The notes under the pieces: model-generated
The model's database searches: none
The model's input: the letters and a program-made list of their open reading frames with translations, nothing else
Told to the model about the DNA's origin: nothing
Shown here: piece after piece, positions 1 to 7,406 of the stretch
Layout: each line of letters begins with the position of its first letter
Position numbering within the stretch: position 1 is the stretch's first letter
Origin: Holophaga sp.
GTDB lineage: Bacteria; Acidobacteriota; Holophagae; Holophagales; Holophagaceae
Direction of reading: 5' to 3'
Length of the DNA: 8,340 nt
Assembly (NCBI GenBank): GCA_031292735.1
Contig: JARLGP010000298.1
Location: forward strand, 1 to 8,340
Program-made: the position numbers and the translations under genes

Positions 1-58
1 CCCTTTCCCTCGAATCAGCGTCCCCCCTCCTACAGCTTCCGGGCGTTACGCGATAAAT

Positions 59-87
59 CCCGGGGGCCTGGGGGCAGAGCCCCCGGG
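59..87. repeat. GC-rich perfect inverted repeat (hairpin)
   Basis: CCCGGGGGC at 59-67 is the exact reverse complement of GCCCCCGGG at 79-87, giving a 9-bp stem with an 11-base loop. A tighter fold, CCTGGGGGC at 67-75 with GCCCCCGGG at 79-87 around an AGA loop, is also possible with one G-T pair. No T-run follows on either strand, so it is not a canonical intrinsic terminator. Hairpins of this kind are often dispersed intergenic palindromes in GC-rich genomes; whether this one is repeated cannot be judged from a single copy. Confidence 0.5.
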
Positions 88-380
88 AGCTTGGTGCGTC
101 GACCCGCTCTGGATGTGCCGGGCCAATACATGATGTCTAGTCCTTGACAGTCCCGGGGTTCCCGACTCCGGGCCTGCTCGGGCGCAGTGGACTCTGTTCG
201 CGGAAAACGGGGCCTTCTCAGCCGAATCGGTGCAGTTTGCGTACCGCTCCGAACAGGTGGTGCCTGTCAAGGCCCAGCGATAAACCGCCGTGATGGAATA
301 AACCTGGTCCATTCCGGGCGGCCCCAGCATAAGTCCATTTTTAGATACACATTAGCAAATAGCTTAAGAAGCATTGGTTA

Positions 381-518
381 TCAAATCGCCTTTTCCTGCC
401 GAACCATCATCATTCCAAGCTTGGCCGCCCGCCCTGAGAGGGCCCTCACGACTTGCTCCCGGTAGCGCTTCTCGTGGTAGTCCTGACCCTGATCGGTATT
501 CTCCTTCGTTGCTGTGCC
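381..518 (-). pseudogene. Possible 3' remnant of a transposase-like gene
   Basis: On the minus strand one frame ends at a TGA (381-383) and gives a C-terminal stretch reading DQGQDYHEKRYREQ, then VVRALSGRAAKLG and MMMVRQEKAI. This alternation of Tyr/Arg-rich helix and Arg/Ala/Leu-Gly segment looks like genuine protein and resembles C-termini I associate with some transposases, but I cannot name the family. Upstream of about 518 the frame loses protein-like character and no start or catalytic motif is visible, so any gene is truncated or broken. It may also be a chance open frame. Confidence 0.25.
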
Positions 519-664
519 CCCTGGACCGACCCTATCCCCCGGGGTCGTTCCGGACCTCCCAGCAGAACAACTTGCATCCCCTGACCGCGAATGGCTGCTA
601 GGCTGGACACATTAACCAAGCATACGTGCCCCGGTCGTGCTGGGTTCCAGGGCACCTTTTCAAC

Positions 665-669
665 GAGGA
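665..669 (+). promoter_or_regulatory. Ribosome-binding site of the aminotransferase
   Basis: GAGGA lies 6 bases before the ATG at 676 and only 3 bases before the adjacent ATG at 673. Spacing favours 676. It also rules against the GTG at 637, which opens the longest frame but has no such signal. Confidence 0.6.
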
Positions 670-675
670 CAAATG

Positions 676-1860
676 ATGGATATCCCGTACGCAAAACGCA
701 TGGCACTTTTGAAGGCCTCCGATATCCGGGAGATCCTGAAGGTAACCCAGAGGGCCGAGGTGATCTCCTTCGCCGGCGGCCTGCCTGCGCCGGAATTCTT
801 CCCGTGGCAGCGTCTGGCCGAGGTCTCCCGGGACCTGCTGCTGGAGGACGGCCCGCGGGCCCTGCAGTACTCCACCACCGAAGGCCACCCGCCCCTGCGG
901 GAGAAGCTGGCCCTGCGCCACAACGCGCGCTGGGGAACCCACCACGCGGCGGGGGACATCCTGATCACCAGCGGTTCCCAGCAGGGCCTGGACCTGGTCG
1001 GCAAGCTGTTCCTGGACGACGGCGACACGGTGCTGTGCGAAAGCCCCACCTACCTGGGGACCATCTCGGCCTGGACCACCTTCCGCCCCACCTGGGTGGA
1101 GGTGGCCACCGACGACGACGGCATGGACATGGCCGCCCTGGAAACGCGCCTGGCGCAGTGCGGGCAGGTCAAGCTGATCTACGTGATCCCCAATTTCCAG
1201 AACCCCTCCGGGCGCACCTGGTCCATGGAACGGCGCCGGCAGTTCATGGCCATCATCAACCGCCACCAGATCCACGTGGTGGAAGACAACCCCTACGGCG
1301 AACTGCGCTTCGAAGGCGAATCGCTGCCCAACCTGGAGTCCATGGACACCCAGGGGTTGGTGATCGGCCTGGGCACCTTCTCCAAGGTGTTCTGCCCGGG
1401 CATGCGTCTGGCCTGGATGACCGCCAAGGCGCCGCTTTACGAGAAGCTCGTGATCCTCAAGCAGGGGACCGATCTGCATACCAGCACCCTCCATCAGATG
1501 GAGGTCAACCGGTATCTGGATCACTACGATCTGGACGCGGACATCGCCCGGATCCTGCCGGTCTACCGGGAACGCCGGGATGCGATGCTGCGCGCCCTGG
1601 AGGCGGAACTGCCATCCGACGTGCGCTTCACCCGGCCCGCGGGGGGGCTGTTCATCTGGGTGGAACTGCCCGAGGGGCTCAACGGCCGGAAGCTGCTGGC
1701 CGCCTGCTTGGAGCGCAACGTGGCCTTCGTTCCCGGCGGCGCCTTCTATCCCAATGGGGGACACGAGAACACGTTCCGGCTCAACTACTCCAACATGCCG
1801 GTGGAGCGCATCCAGGAAGGCGTGCGCCGGCTGGCCGGCGCCATCCGCGAACTCCGCTGA
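676..1860 (+). CDS. PLP-dependent aminotransferase, LysN / MocR-like class I
   Basis: A 394-residue fold-type I, pyridoxal-phosphate-dependent aminotransferase, a normal length for the family. Visible motifs: the N-terminal loop SFAGGLPAP (31-39), SGSQQGLDL (99-107) for cofactor phosphate contact, NPSG (176-179), DNPYGE (204-209) with the Asp that binds the pyridine nitrogen, GTFSKVFCPGMRLAW (233-247) with Schiff-base Lys237, and FRLNYS (367-372) with substrate-carboxylate Arg368. The GGLP loop and FSK-PG-R-GW-like block are typical of the 2-aminoadipate/aromatic transaminases (LysN, Aro8-like) and of MocR catalytic domains. There is no N-terminal helix-turn-helix, so it is an enzyme rather than a MocR regulator. 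Substrate is not decidable from sequence; 2-aminoadipate, Leu/Val/Ile or aromatic amino acids with 2-oxoglutarate are the usual options. Cytosolic; no signal peptide. It stands alone, convergent with the PhzF gene. Confidence 0.9.
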   Translation: MDIPYAKRMALLKASDIREILKVTQRAEVISFAGGLPAPEFFPWQRLAEVSRDLLLEDGPRALQYSTTEGHPPLREKLALRHNARWGTHHAAGDILITSGSQQGLDLVGKLFLDDGDTVLCESPTYLGTISAWTTFRPTWVEVATDDDGMDMAALETRLAQCGQVKLIYVIPNFQNPSGRTWSMERRRQFMAIINRHQIHVVEDNPYGELRFEGESLPNLESMDTQGLVIGLGTFSKVFCPGMRLAWMTAKAPLYEKLVILKQGTDLHTSTLHQMEVNRYLDHYDLDADIARILPVYRERRDAMLRALEAELPSDVRFTRPAGGLFIWVELPEGLNGRKLLAACLERNVAFVPGGAFYPNGGHENTFRLNYSNMPVERIQEGVRRLAGAIRELR

Positions 1861-1918
1861 GGGAAGTCAACGCCAACGCCCTTGACGGTTGAAACACGAA
1901 GTGAGGGGAAGCGGTCCT

Positions 1919-2764
1919 TCAGGCCCCGGAGGCCGGGGCCAGCAGCCGCGCGCTTCCGGAAACCCGGATGGAACGGCCGGGGGTAGCCGGGATCTCGGCC
2001 CGGAGCCGGGAGCGCATGCCCATGTCCTCCCCCTGGATGATCTCGATGGCGCCCCCGTGGGGCCAACCGAGATCCCGCAGGTAGCCGGCGAAGGCGGCCG
2101 CGGCGGCCCCGGTGGCGGGGTCCTCGTAGACTCCGCCGGAGGCGAACGGGTTGCGCGCGTGGAACAGGGTGGCGGTTTCGGCATAGGCCAGGTGGATCGT
2201 CACCAGGCCGGCCCGGTTCATCAGGGCCCGGCCCCGCTCGAGGTCGTAGGCCATGGCGGCCAGCAGGGCCCGGGTCTTCAGCCCCAGGACCAGATGGTCC
2301 GCGCCCCCGTGGGCCAGGGCGGGCGGGATCCGCGGATCCAGGTCCGCCTCCCGGTAGCCCAGCAGGTCCAGGGCCTCCCGGACCAGCTGGCGGTCCGCCG
2401 GGACGCTGCGGGTGGGCGGGGACTGCAGGGCGGCGGCGATGGCCGTCCCGTCCCGGCGGCCTTCCACGGTGATGTCCGCCCCGTTGAGCTTCAGGGCGAA
2501 AACCCCGTTGCCGTGCTGGAGCGCCAGGACCGCCCCCAGGGCGATGGTGGCATGGCCGCAGAAGGGCACCTCGGATTCCGGGGCGAAATACCGCACCCGC
2601 CAGCCGCCCTCGATGGGCGCCGCGAAGGCGGTCTCCGAATAGCCCACCTCCGCGGCCATCCGCTGCATGGCGCGCTCCTCGGGAAGTTCGCCGGCAATGA
2701 GCACCCCGGCGGGGTTGCCGCCGACCTCCCCGTCCGAGAAGGCCGCAATCCGCACCACGTCCAT
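1919..2764 (-). CDS. PhzF family isomerase/epimerase-like protein
   Basis: A 281-residue protein of the PhzF (phenazine biosynthesis-like) family, which has the diaminopimelate-epimerase fold. Family marks: GGNPAGVLI (15-23), GYSETAF (41-47) with the conserved Glu44 expected to be the acid/base residue, VPFCGHATIALG (66-77), and NPFASGGVYEDPATGAAAAA (205-224) with Asp215. Most members are enzymes of unknown substrate; the founding PhzF isomerises trans-2,3-dihydro-3-hydroxyanthranilate. No other phenazine gene is present, so a phenazine role is not supported. The ATG at 2764 is preferred because it places the strand-forming N-terminus (MDVVRIAAF) as in relatives; a GTG at 2782 would add six residues and neither has a strong Shine-Dalgarno. 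It starts 63 bases after the histidine kinase stop on the same strand, so co-transcription is likely. Confidence 0.9.
   Translation of the reverse strand: MDVVRIAAFSDGEVGGNPAGVLIAGELPEERAMQRMAAEVGYSETAFAAPIEGGWRVRYFAPESEVPFCGHATIALGAVLALQHGNGVFALKLNGADITVEGRRDGTAIAAALQSPPTRSVPADRQLVREALDLLGYREADLDPRIPPALAHGGADHLVLGLKTRALLAAMAYDLERGRALMNRAGLVTIHLAYAETATLFHARNPFASGGVYEDPATGAAAAAFAGYLRDLGWPHGGAIEIIQGEDMGMRSRLRAEIPATPGRSIRVSGSARLLAPASGA
1922..1940. repeat. Perfect GC hairpin at the convergent aminotransferase/phzF junction
   Basis: GGCCCCGG (1922-1929) and CCGGGGCC (1933-1940) form a perfect 8-bp stem around a 3-base loop. It lies inside the last codons of the PhzF gene, immediately before its stop at 1919-1921, and downstream of the aminotransferase stop at 1860. 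There is no T-run on either strand, so terminator function is only a possibility. The remaining 58 bases between the genes hold no other clear terminator. Confidence 0.35.
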
Positions 2765-2827
2765 CTTCCGCCCCCGTCGCACCCAGGGTGGGTGTCCCCT
2801 AAAATACAGCCTGCCTGCCCGCCGTGT

Positions 2828-4870
2828 CTAGCCTTCCGCCGGGTCCGGGAGGCTGAACGAGAAGGTGGCCCCTTCCCCCAGCTTGGCTTCCGCCGTCACC
2901 CACCCCCCATGCCGGTGGATGATCCGCTGGACGATGGCCAGGCCGATCCCGGTGCCTTCGAAATCGGTGACCGAATGCAGCCGCTGGAAGGCGTTGAACA
3001 GCTTGTCGGCATGGGCCATGTCGAACCCGGCGCCGTTGTCCTGGATGAAGATGATCCGCTCTCCGGCGGGGGAGGTCCGCTCGCCCACCTCGATCCTCGG
3101 ATTCGCGGTCTTGGTGGTGAACTTCCAGGCGTTGCCCAGCAGGTTTTCCATCACCACCTGGATCAGGTGCGGGTCGGCCCGCACCCACAGGTCCGGCTGG
3201 ATGACGATCTCCACCTGGCGGTCCGGGGCGGCGAGGGTCAGGTCTTGGGCCACCAGGTGGCAGATCCGGGACAGGTCGCAGCGGGTCAGGTTCAAGGCGC
3301 TGCGGTTGGTCTTGGAGAGCTTCAGCAGGTCGTCGATGAGCTGCCCCATGTGCTGGGCGCCATGGCGGATGCGGGCCAGGTAGTGCTTGCCGGCCTCGTC
3401 CAGCTGGTCCTGGTAGTCCTCCATGACCACCTGGCTGAACCCGTCGATGCTGCGCAGCGGGGCGCGCAGATCGTGGGACACGGAGTAGCTGAAGGCCTCC
3501 ATCTCCTTGTTGGCCGCCTCGAGCTTGGCGGTGCGGTCCTGCACCCGCTGTTCCAGTTCCTCGTTCAGCCGGCGGATCTCCAGCTCGGCCTTCTTGCGCC
3601 CGGAGACGTCCTCCAGCACGGTGGCGAAGTGGCCCACCCTTGGCGAGACCACGGAAATCCGGAAGTACTTGCCCAGGAAAGGGATGTCGCTTTCCAAGAC
3701 CAAGGGCTCGCCGCCCTGGGCCACCTTGCTGAACTCCTCCAGGTGGAGCGGTGGCGTGACGGCGAACAGATCGCTGGCCAGGCAGCCGCGCACGGCGGCA
3801 CAGCTCAGCCCGGTGTGCCGCTGGAAGGCCGGGTTCACGTCCACGAAGCGGTAGTCCTTGACTCCGGTTTCGTCCTGCACCAGTTCGTGCAGCGCCACGC
3901 CCTCGTGCATGGTCTCGAACAGGGTGCGGAACCGGTGCTCGCTTTCGGTGAGGGCCGCCTCCAGCTGCTTGCGCCGGGCCTCCTTGGCATGGTTGGAAAG
4001 GCCGAAGGCCACGTCCCCGGCCGCTTCCTGCAGCAGGCTCAGCTCCTGGGGTCCGAAATAGCCCGGTTCGGACGCGTACACCATCAGGACCGCGCCGACC
4101 CGGCCTTCCACCGGAATCGGGAAGCCGGCGGAGGCCGCGTATCCGGCCGACAGCGCGACGCCCTGCCAGGGGGACGCGTCCGCGGATTCCAGCAGGTCGT
4201 TCACCACGCAGGGACGCCCTTCCCGGATGACGGTGCCGGTGCACCCGCGCCCCAGCGGCGAATCGTCGCTGCGCACCCGCAGGTTCTTGAGGTAGCCGTG
4301 CTCGTCGCCGAACTGGCTGCGCACTCGCACTTCATGGGTTTCCGGGTCGTCCCAGGCGATCCAGGCCATGGCGAACTTGCCGAACCGCACCATCACTTCG
4401 CAGATCTTGTCCAGCAGGGCATCCGGGGTGGAGGACCAGACGATGGCCTGGTTCACCTGGCTGAGGGCGGCATACAGTTCGGTGAGCCGTTCCAGCCGCC
4501 TGGACTGGACCCGCTGCACGGTCACATCCTCGAAGCTCACCAGGGCGCCGCCTCCGGGGAGGGGCTCGTTGGACACCTCCAGCCAGAGGCTGTCGCCCTC
4601 CCCCCGGGCCCAAAGCATGGCGTGCCGGCCCGCGGGCTGGGCGGCCAGCTGAATCACCAGGCTGGACCAGGGTTCGGGCAGGTGGCCGCCTTGCAGGGTG
4701 GCCTGGTCCAGCCCCAGGATCCGGGCCGCCGCGGCATTGGCCTGGAGCCGCGGGTTGCCCGGGTCGATCCGCAGCACGCCGCAAGGCAATGCGTTCAGGA
4801 TCGTAGACACGCTTGGACGGAAAAGGTCCTCCCGTTCTTCCGGGGAATCGGACGGATGCAAGGTACCCAT
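2828..4870 (-). CDS. PAS-GAF-PAS sensor histidine kinase (soluble, phytochrome-like HisKA)
   Basis: A 680-residue cytoplasmic sensor kinase with no signal peptide or membrane segment. Order from the chosen start: PAS-like domain about 24-120, GAF domain about 128-290, PAS domain about 313-425, a coiled-coil linker about 425-455, HisKA with SYSVSHDLRAPLRSIDGFS (phospho-acceptor His466), then HATPase_c with N box ENLLGNAWKFT (Asn580), G1 DNGAGFD (Asp611), F box LFNAFQRLH and G2 GTGIGLAIV (639-647). All catalytic boxes are intact. The SHDLRAPLRSIDGFS block is that of bacteriophytochrome-like kinases, but no chromophore Cys motif is evident, so the signal is unknown. The start at 4870 is chosen for AGGAAGG four bases upstream; ATGs at 4906 and 4921 would extend it by 12 or 17 residues without a comparable site. 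No receiver domain or response regulator is seen in this window; phzF follows on the same strand. Confidence 0.9.
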   Translation of the reverse strand: MGTLHPSDSPEEREDLFRPSVSTILNALPCGVLRIDPGNPRLQANAAAARILGLDQATLQGGHLPEPWSSLVIQLAAQPAGRHAMLWARGEGDSLWLEVSNEPLPGGGALVSFEDVTVQRVQSRRLERLTELYAALSQVNQAIVWSSTPDALLDKICEVMVRFGKFAMAWIAWDDPETHEVRVRSQFGDEHGYLKNLRVRSDDSPLGRGCTGTVIREGRPCVVNDLLESADASPWQGVALSAGYAASAGFPIPVEGRVGAVLMVYASEPGYFGPQELSLLQEAAGDVAFGLSNHAKEARRKQLEAALTESEHRFRTLFETMHEGVALHELVQDETGVKDYRFVDVNPAFQRHTGLSCAAVRGCLASDLFAVTPPLHLEEFSKVAQGGEPLVLESDIPFLGKYFRISVVSPRVGHFATVLEDVSGRKKAELEIRRLNEELEQRVQDRTAKLEAANKEMEAFSYSVSHDLRAPLRSIDGFSQVVMEDYQDQLDEAGKHYLARIRHGAQHMGQLIDDLLKLSKTNRSALNLTRCDLSRICHLVAQDLTLAAPDRQVEIVIQPDLWVRADPHLIQVVMENLLGNAWKFTTKTANPRIEVGERTSPAGERIIFIQDNGAGFDMAHADKLFNAFQRLHSVTDFEGTGIGLAIVQRIIHRHGGWVTAEAKLGEGATFSFSLPDPAEG

Positions 4871-4874
4871 GAAA

Positions 4875-4881
4875 CCTTCCT
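4875..4881 (-). promoter_or_regulatory. Ribosome-binding site of the histidine kinase
   Basis: On the minus strand AGGAAGG is followed by TTTC and then the ATG at 4870. This decides for the 680-residue form over the longer open frame beginning at 4921. Confidence 0.5.
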
Positions 4882-5020
4882 GCGGTTCCGATCCATCGTG
4901 GACCATGCCTGGAACCGTCAATGAATGAATTTATCACAAAGTCTGCACCCGCCCCGGAGGAAGCCCCGGTCGTTCACCGCGCCGGGTTTGCAAGGGCGCA
5001 TTCAGGCCTATGATGCTGGC

Positions 5021-5026
5021 GGAGGT
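5021..5026 (+). promoter_or_regulatory. Ribosome-binding site of the 203-residue hypothetical gene
   Basis: GGAGGT sits 6 bases before the ATG at 5033, an almost ideal Shine-Dalgarno. It shows that the upstream ATG at 4925, which opens the longest frame, is probably not used. A seven-codon frame from 5010 ends in TGA at 5031-5033, overlapping the ATG as TGATG; it is too short to call. Confidence 0.75.
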
Positions 5027-5032
5027 GCGCTG

Positions 5033-5644
5033 ATGGCATTCACCAAGAGCTTCGCGGAGATGGTGGCCGACCTCAACCAGGTGCTTACGCCCCACCGGTA
5101 TTCCCTGATCGAGCAGCCCGACCCGAACGGCAAGGCGCTGCTCACCCATCCCGACATCGACGAGGTGGTCAAGACCCGGATGTTCCTGAACCACGGCCTG
5201 TGCGGAGCCACCCACAGCGGCGTGCTCCTGAGCCTGTCGCACAAGAGGACCGAGCTGTTGCTGGAAAGCGGGTTCAAGGTGCTGCTCACCTGCCATGCCT
5301 TCGAGCCCGAGATGCTGGCCCAGGCCCTCATGAAGGCGGGCCTGGACCTGCTGGAGCGGACCCGGAAGTTCATCGCCGATTCCAACCCCCTGCACCGCCA
5401 GTTGCTGGAGCACCGGGAAGCCATCACCCAGGCCGGTTTCCGGCTGGAGCCGACCTTCTTCATCGCCAACCTGGAAACCTACCGGGAGCTCAAGCGGGTC
5501 ACCCGGGAACGCACCGACCTCATCGGGGTGACCCTGGACGAGGCCGGCCAGCTGGTGACCGCCCGGCTCAGCTGCGCCTTCACCACCCCCGTGCCCTTCC
5601 CGGTGGCGCTGAAGGTGATGAGCCTGGGCGTGGCCAAAAGCTAG
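5033..5644 (+). CDS. Hypothetical protein, 203 residues, unrecognised family
   Basis: I do not recognise this family. The predicted protein is soluble, with no signal peptide, membrane helix or repeat. It looks like a mixed alpha/beta domain: an N-terminal helix ([18 protein letters not shown]), a segment [23 protein letters not shown] (about 41-63), hydrophobic strands VLLSLS and [15 protein letters not shown] (81-95), a long charged helical section about 97-132, then [20 protein letters not shown] and a C-terminal pair of strands. Three Cys (57, 87, 181) and His54, 61, 70 and 88 are spread through the chain without a CxxC-type metal motif. Codon use matches its neighbours, so it looks native. 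It is divergent from the histidine kinase (162 bases apart), and its stop overlaps that of ilvD by four bases. It appears monocistronic. The start is fixed by the strong Shine-Dalgarno; the frame is open back to 4925. Confidence 0.8.
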   Translation: MAFTKSFAEMVADLNQVLTPHRYSLIEQPDPNGKALLTHPDIDEVVKTRMFLNHGLCGATHSGVLLSLSHKRTELLLESGFKVLLTCHAFEPEMLAQALMKAGLDLLERTRKFIADSNPLHRQLLEHREAITQAGFRLEPTFFIANLETYRELKRVTRERTDLIGVTLDEAGQLVTARLSCAFTTPVPFPVALKVMSLGVAKS

Positions 5645-7317
5645 GAGGGCAAGGTCAGGATGGCGCCCTTGCTGGCGCTGGTCACCAGGTGGGCGTAGCG
5701 TCCCAGCCAGCCCCGGGTGATCTTGGGGACGGGCCGCACCCAGGCCGCCTGGCGCCGGGCCAGTTCCGCCGGCTCCACCAGCAGGTCCAGGGTCCGGTTC
5801 GGGATGTCGATGCGGATCCGGTCGCCGGCCCGCACCAGGCCGATGGGGCCGCCTTCCATGGCCTCGGGGCTGACGTGGCCGATGCACAGGCCGGCGGTGC
5901 CGCCGGAAAAGCGGCCGTCGGTGATCAGCGCCACCGAGGTGCCCAGCCCCTGGCCCTTGATCATGGAGGTGGGCGACAGCATCTCCGGCATGCCGGGGCC
6001 GCCCTTGGGGCCTTCGTAGCGGATGATCACCACCTGGCCGGGCTTGACCTCCCGCTTGGACAGGGCGGCCAGGCACTCGTCCTGGCTTTCGAAGATGACC
6101 GCCGGGCCCTCGAACCGGTAGCAGCTGGGGTCCACCCCGGCGCTCTTGACGATGCTGCCCTGGGGGGCGATGTTGCCGAACAGCACGGCCAGGCCGCCGT
6201 CCGCGGTGAACGGCGCCTCCAGGGTGCGGATGATGGCGGGATCCTGGATGGCGGCGGATTCGATGGTCTGGCCCAGGGTGCCGCCGGTGACGGTCATGGC
6301 GTCCAGGTGCAGCAGCCCCGGCTTCCGGGACAGTTCCCTGAGGATGGCGCTGATGCCGCCGGCCCGGTCCACGTCCTGGATGTGCACGTCCGGCAGCGAA
6401 GGCGAGACCTTGCAGATGCAGGGGGTGATGGCGGAGATCTGGTTCAGCCGCTCCAGCGGAAAGTCCAGGCCCGCCTCATGGGCGATGGCCAGGCTGTGCA
6501 GCACGGTGTTGGTGGAGCCGCCCATGGCCATGTCCAGGGCGAAGGCGTTCTCCAGGGAATCCATGGTCACCAGGTCCCGGGGCTTCAGGTTCCGCCGCAG
6601 CAGCTCCATCACCTGCCGGGCCGCGGCCTTGGCCAGGTCCACCCGCCGGGGGTCCACCGCCGGGATGGTGCCGTTGCCGGGCAGGGCCAGGCCGATGGCC
6701 TCCAGCAGGCAGTTCATGGAGTTGGCGGTGAACATGCCTGAACAGGAGCCGCAGGTGGGGCAGGCCGAAGCCTCGATCCGGTCCAGCTCCTGGGCGGTCA
6801 TCTCGCCGCTCTGCACCTTGCCCACCCCCTCGAACACCGTGATCAGGTCGCTGGGGCTGCCGTCCGGCCCGCGCCCGGCCAGCATCGGCCCGCCGGTGAC
6901 GAAGATGGTGGGCACGTTCACCCGCAGCGCGCCCATGATCATGCCCGGGGTGATCTTGTCGCAGTTGGAGATGCAGATGAGGGCGTCGAAGCAGTGGGCC
7001 TCGGTCATGGTCTCCACCGCGTCGGCGATCAGTTCCCGGGAGGGCAGCGAATAGCGCATGCCCAGGTGGCCCATGGCGATCCCGTCGTCCACCGCGATGG
7101 TGTTGAACTCGAACGGCACCCCGCCCGCTTCCCGCACCACCTCCTTGATCACCGCGGCGAAGCCGTGCAGGTGGGTGTGCCCGGGCACGATGTCCGTATA
7201 AGAGTTGGCGATGCCGATGAACGGCTTGGCGAAGTCCGCCTCCTTGAGCCCGGCGGCCCTGAGCAGACTGCGATGCCCGGCGCGCTCGATGCCCTTCTTC
7301 ACAGTGTCTGATCGCAT
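5641..7317 (-). CDS. ilvD: Dihydroxy-acid dehydratase
   Basis: A full-length 558-residue dihydroxy-acid dehydratase, which dehydrates 2,3-dihydroxy-isovalerate and 2,3-dihydroxy-3-methylvalerate to the 2-oxo acids in valine and isoleucine (and hence leucine) synthesis. Family blocks: [18 protein letters not shown] (35-52), [13 protein letters not shown] (72-84), [12 protein letters not shown] (115-126) with cluster ligand Cys119, Mg2+-binding Asp120 and the Lys121 normally carbamylated, [19 protein letters not shown] (185-203) with Cys192, AMGGSTNT (264-271), [11 protein letters not shown] (437-447) and [10 protein letters not shown] (465-474) with the catalytic Ser471. The position where [2Fe-2S] enzymes carry a third Cys is Gly46 (VPGH), so the oxygen-sensitive [4Fe-4S] type is expected. 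The ATG at 7317 follows AGGAGC with 5-base spacing. It is divergent from ilvB and its attenuator, and convergent with the hypothetical gene. Confidence 0.98.
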   Translation of the reverse strand: MRSDTVKKGIERAGHRSLLRAAGLKEADFAKPFIGIANSYTDIVPGHTHLHGFAAVIKEVVREAGGVPFEFNTIAVDDGIAMGHLGMRYSLPSRELIADAVETMTEAHCFDALICISNCDKITPGMIMGALRVNVPTIFVTGGPMLAGRGPDGSPSDLITVFEGVGKVQSGEMTAQELDRIEASACPTCGSCSGMFTANSMNCLLEAIGLALPGNGTIPAVDPRRVDLAKAAARQVMELLRRNLKPRDLVTMDSLENAFALDMAMGGSTNTVLHSLAIAHEAGLDFPLERLNQISAITPCICKVSPSLPDVHIQDVDRAGGISAILRELSRKPGLLHLDAMTVTGGTLGQTIESAAIQDPAIIRTLEAPFTADGGLAVLFGNIAPQGSIVKSAGVDPSCYRFEGPAVIFESQDECLAALSKREVKPGQVVIIRYEGPKGGPGMPEMLSPTSMIKGQGLGTSVALITDGRFSGGTAGLCIGHVSPEAMEGGPIGLVRAGDRIRIDIPNRTLDLLVEPAELARRQAAWVRPVPKITRGWLGRYAHLVTSASKGAILTLPS

Positions 7318-7322
7318 AGGTT

Positions 7323-7328
7323 GCTCCT
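7323..7328 (-). promoter_or_regulatory. Ribosome-binding site of ilvD
   Basis: Minus-strand AGGAGC precedes the ATG at 7317 by five bases (AACCT), a standard Shine-Dalgarno that fixes the start. Confidence 0.75.
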
Positions 7329-7406
7329 GAAATTCATCGTATCCAGGTTCCGGATCGGCCTCCCCTTTCCAGGCGATGGACGAATCCTCCTATTTGTTTT
7401 GACTAT

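Larger units (their letters stand above)
1..675. other. Gene-poor region upstream of the aminotransferase
   Basis: I see no convincing intact gene in this stretch. Several long open frames exist on both strands, but their translations are low-complexity Arg/Pro/Ser/Gly-rich, as expected of GC-rich non-coding DNA. Recognisable contents are a perfect GC-rich inverted repeat at 59-87, an AT-rich stretch at about 329-395 that stands out from its surroundings, and two short open frames with coding-like composition that could be gene tails (+ 134-283 and - 381-518). A 6-bp inverted repeat at 626-655 lies just before the aminotransferase ribosome-binding site. No clear sigma70 promoter for the aminotransferase was found. 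Confidence 0.6.

Noticed and set aside
438..449. Palindrome GAGGGCCCTC near the AT-rich stretch
   Set aside because: Ten bases of GC palindrome are common in GC-rich DNA, and no associated feature was seen.
591..1892. Long alternative open frames on both strands over the aminotransferase (433 and 388 codons)
   Set aside because: Their translations are low-complexity Arg/Gly/Pro/His/Gln-rich shadows of the real gene, which has all PLP-enzyme motifs in its own frame.
1889..4924. A 1011-codon plus-strand open frame opposite phzF and the histidine kinase
   Set aside because: It is the GC-rich antisense shadow of two motif-verified genes and has no recognisable domain.
4925..5032. N-terminal extension of the hypothetical protein from the ATG at 4925
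   Set aside because: No ribosome-binding site and a Pro/Arg-rich translation, whereas GGAGGT precedes the ATG at 5033 at ideal spacing.
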